From positions 1 to 22,599 of the forward strand of contig CAZDDI010000064.1 of the NCBI GenBank assembly GCA_964504195.1: a DNA stretch of 22,599 nt, written 5' to 3'. The notes under the pieces are model-generated. The model saw nothing but the letters and a program-made list of their open reading frames with translations, searched no databases and had not been told where the DNA came from. The position numbers and the translations under genes are program-made. Origin of the DNA: CAZDDI01 sp964504195. GTDB lineage: Bacteria > Chloroflexota > Anaerolineae > B4-G1 > SLSP01. How positions within the stretch are numbered: the stretch's first letter is position 1; every line of letters begins with the position of its first letter. Positions 22,383 to 22,599 of the stretch are shown here, one piece after another.

Positions 22383-22449
22383 TCACCACGGTGGGCACGG
22401 AGAACAATTGTTAAGGTAAAAATTAATAACTCCGTGTCTTCTGTGGTGA
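22383..22449. repeat. TCACCAC/CACGGAG inverted repeat after glnA
   Basis: TCACCACGGTGGGCACGGAG (22383-22402) faces CTCCGTGTCTTCTGTGGTGA (22430-22449). The outer 7 and inner 7 bases pair exactly around a 6-base internal mismatch. It starts 26 bases past the glnA stop and may act as its terminator. No gene is visible from 22358 to the end. Confidence 0.5.
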
Positions 22450-22548
22450 ATTTACTTTGGGGTATACGACAAATTATTGGATAAAGAACGATTCTTATTT
22501 GAAAAATACTTCTCTAAACTTGTAGCTTGTCTCATTTTGAGAATCTTG

Positions 22549-22585
22549 CCCCCTCCCCACGCCGCTATGCGGCGCGGGGAGGGGG
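22549..22585. repeat. 17-bp GC-rich hairpin near the window end
   Basis: The arm at 22549-22565 (CCCCCTCCCCACGCCGC) pairs with 22569-22585 at 16 of 17 positions, with a TAT loop. It looks like an extragenic palindrome or a terminator. Whether it belongs to a gene beyond the window cannot be told. Confidence 0.6.
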
Positions 22586-22599
22586 AGAAAATAAGGGGA

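Overview
The window looks like a chromosomal piece of a Chloroflexota bacterium, probably Anaerolineae or a relative. This is an inference from several features. Three exported proteins carry Thr/Pro-rich linkers behind a lipobox or single N-terminal anchor. There is a family 5 uracil-DNA glycosylase, a glutamine synthetase with no adenylylation tyrosine, and many short-word intergenic repeats. I see no rRNA, tRNA, CRISPR array, transposase, integrase or phage gene. Twenty protein genes fill the window and no gene-free stretch exceeds about 270 bases.

Layout. 208-1458 (-): exported lipoprotein with two cyclophilin domains. 1727-3684 (+): coupled pair, UDG family 5 and a SprT/DUF45-like zinc protease with a duplicated N-terminal module. 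3859-4890 (+): YdjM/DUF457-type membrane protein, ending at a strong terminator against a convergent poly-glycine membrane protein (4958-5989, -). 6198-7312 (-): ECF sigma factor with its overlapping zinc-binding anti-sigma factor. 7436-14072 (-): the most interesting region, a six-gene operon. 14262-16648 (-): coiled-coil membrane protein and ABC-2 type permease. 16821-20800 (+): lipoprotein with a duplicated domain, FmdB-type zinc-ribbon protein, and two tandem membrane-anchored clan GH-A glycosidase-like proteins. 20939-22357 (+): glutamine synthetase.

The operon runs, in transcription order: GntR/UTRA regulator, YgeY-type M20 hydrolase, aspartate-transcarbamylase-like protein, YgeW-type carbamoyltransferase, carbamate kinase, threonine-synthase-like PLP enzyme. 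It resembles the E. coli ygeW-ygeX-ygeY-hyuA-yqeA purine/ureide cluster, but is reduced and rebuilt. It has two transcarbamylases, a ThrC-type enzyme where YgeX would be, and no hydantoinase, SsnA, YgfK or xanthine dehydrogenase in view. The likely logic (inference) is that a carbamoylated nitrogen compound is trimmed by YgeY and split with phosphate by a transcarbamylase. Carbamate kinase then makes ATP from the carbamoyl phosphate, and the PLP enzyme handles the remaining amino acid. A consensus promoter (TTGACA, 16 bp, TATAAT) sits upstream, with a TGTCWGACA operator in its spacer and a second copy over the gntR start codon, implying tight autoregulation.

Most gaps hold iterated short words folded into inverted repeats, and in several cases the stop codon of the upstream gene is itself part of the word. 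The word differs from gap to gap (GCGTAA, GGAAGTA, TAGTC, CAAGC, GCGTGAAA). This pattern is the main non-coding signal in the window.
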